From positions 1 through 6,484 of the forward strand of contig CANBUA010000266.1 in assembly GCA_947372535.1 (NCBI GenBank): 6,484 bases of DNA, given 5' to 3'. This document shows positions 6,161 to 6,484 of the stretch, piece by piece. The notes beneath the pieces were generated by a model. That model searched no databases. It was not told where the DNA came from and saw only the letters and a program-made list of their open reading frames with translations. The position numbers and the translations under genes were made by a program. How positions within the stretch are numbered: position 1 is the stretch's first letter; every line of letters starts with the position of its first letter. Source of the stretch: Burkholderiales bacterium (GTDB lineage Bacteria > Pseudomonadota > Gammaproteobacteria > Burkholderiales > Burkholderiaceae).

Positions 6161-6204
6161 GAACCCCCTCGGGGGGCAGCGAACGAATGTGAGCTTGGGG
6201 GTTC
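6161..6204. repeat. GC-rich inverted repeat between pyrB and pyrC', overlapping the pyrB stop
   Basis: GAACCCCC (6161-6168) and GGGGGTTC (6197-6204) are perfect 8-bp inverted arms. The interior adds a second C5/G5-6 run (GGGGGG at 6171-6176), so competing hairpins are possible. The right arm includes two bases of the pyrB TGA stop (6203-6205). On the minus strand the unit reads CCCCCAAGCTCAC at one end and CCCCCCGAGGGGG at the other. I recall this as a frequent intergenic element in Comamonadaceae genomes, but cannot check it here. A small separate dyad GCCTC/GAGGC (6145-6157) lies next to it. Confidence 0.6.
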
Positions 6205-6484
6205 ATGCATCGTTTCCCGCGATGATGGACATGACCGCCATGCGCACCGCGATGCCGAAAGTCACCTGAGGCAGGATCACGCTTTGCGCGCCATCGGCCA
6301 CGGCCGAGTCGATCTCCACCCCGCGGTTGATGGGACCGGGGTGCATGACGATGGCGTCGGGCTTGGCCAGCGCCAGCTTGGCGGGTGTCAAACCGAACTC
6401 CTTGAAAAACTCGCCGGAGCTGGGCAGCATGCCGCCGGCCATGCGCTCGTTTTGCAGGCGCAGCATGATGATCACGTCGGCGCC
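6203..6484 (-). CDS. pyrB: Aspartate carbamoyltransferase catalytic chain, C-terminal part (5' end beyond window)
   Basis: The last 93 residues of PyrB are present; the gene continues past the right edge. The enzyme joins carbamoyl phosphate and aspartate to give N-carbamoyl-aspartate, the committed step of pyrimidine synthesis. The visible aspartate-binding domain has MLRLQNER (the conserved RxQ of the substrate site), then the HPGPINRG block (equivalent to the HPLPR loop region of E. coli PyrB), and the C-terminal [15 protein letters not shown] helix. The TGA stop at 6203-6205 lies inside an inverted repeat, and pyrC' starts 76 nt later. In organisms with PyrC', the PyrB chain needs it for a stable holoenzyme. 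Confidence 0.95.
   Translation of the reverse strand, partial: GADVIIMLRLQNERMAGGMLPSSGEFFKEFGLTPAKLALAKPDAIVMHPGPINRGVEIDSAVADGAQSVILPQVTFGIAVRMAVMSIIAGNDA

Noticed and set aside
4621..6192. Long plus-strand open frame of 523 codons
   Set aside because: It lies fully antisense to pyrC' and the start of plsC, has low-complexity His/Gln/Gly/Ala-rich sequence and no family motif, and is the usual shadow of a high-GC gene.
6127..6210. 28-residue N-terminal extension of PyrC' from the ATG at 6210
   Set aside because: It translates the inverted repeat (Pro/Arg/Gly-rich) and overlaps the pyrB stop, while the ATG at 6126 has a GGAGG and begins a standard dihydroorotase N-terminus.

Overview
All genes in this 6.5 kb window lie on the minus strand. 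The high-GC coding sequence (about 65-70% in lines I counted) and the gene order point to a betaproteobacterium of the order Burkholderiales, probably near Comamonadaceae. The order pyrB, a dihydroorotase-like gene, then plsC is what I recall from that group. A GC-rich hairpin repeat between the first two also resembles an intergenic repeat I remember from those genomes. The taxonomic call is inference.

Right part (4004-6484), a pyrimidine operon tail. Reading right to left come the C-terminal end of aspartate carbamoyltransferase (pyrB, cut by the window edge) and a dihydroorotase homologue that has lost five of six expected metal ligands. The second is therefore a PyrC'-type non-catalytic partner of PyrB. 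A PlsC-family lysophosphatidate acyltransferase follows, starting 8 nt after the PyrC' stop. The pyrB-pyrC' gap holds an inverted repeat that overlaps the pyrB stop codon.

Middle (3652-4003), an intergenic stretch of about 350 bp. It is AT-rich (33% GC at 3841-3900), in sharp contrast to its flanks. It holds a possible weak terminator for the pyr operon, a possible sigma-70-type promoter for the next operon, and an 11-bp-stem dyad. I see no convincing gene in it.

Left part (1-3651), a compact type II fatty-acid/polyketide-like operon. The order is ketoreductase (FabG family), a FabZ-like hotdog dehydratase with intact His/Glu, a second hotdog protein with a non-canonical active site, an intact Cys-His-His ketosynthase, and a second ketosynthase-like protein lacking the nucleophilic Cys (chain-length-factor-like, cut by the left edge). 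The last four genes overlap by 8-11 nt, and the last three each have a GGAGG ribosome-binding site inside the preceding gene. This set of KR, two different hotdog proteins, and a KS paired with a Cys-less KS matches the core of aryl polyene-type pathways better than housekeeping fatty acid synthesis. No carrier protein, ligase, ammonia-lyase or exporter is visible here, so the product is unknown. Such genes would be expected beyond position 1.
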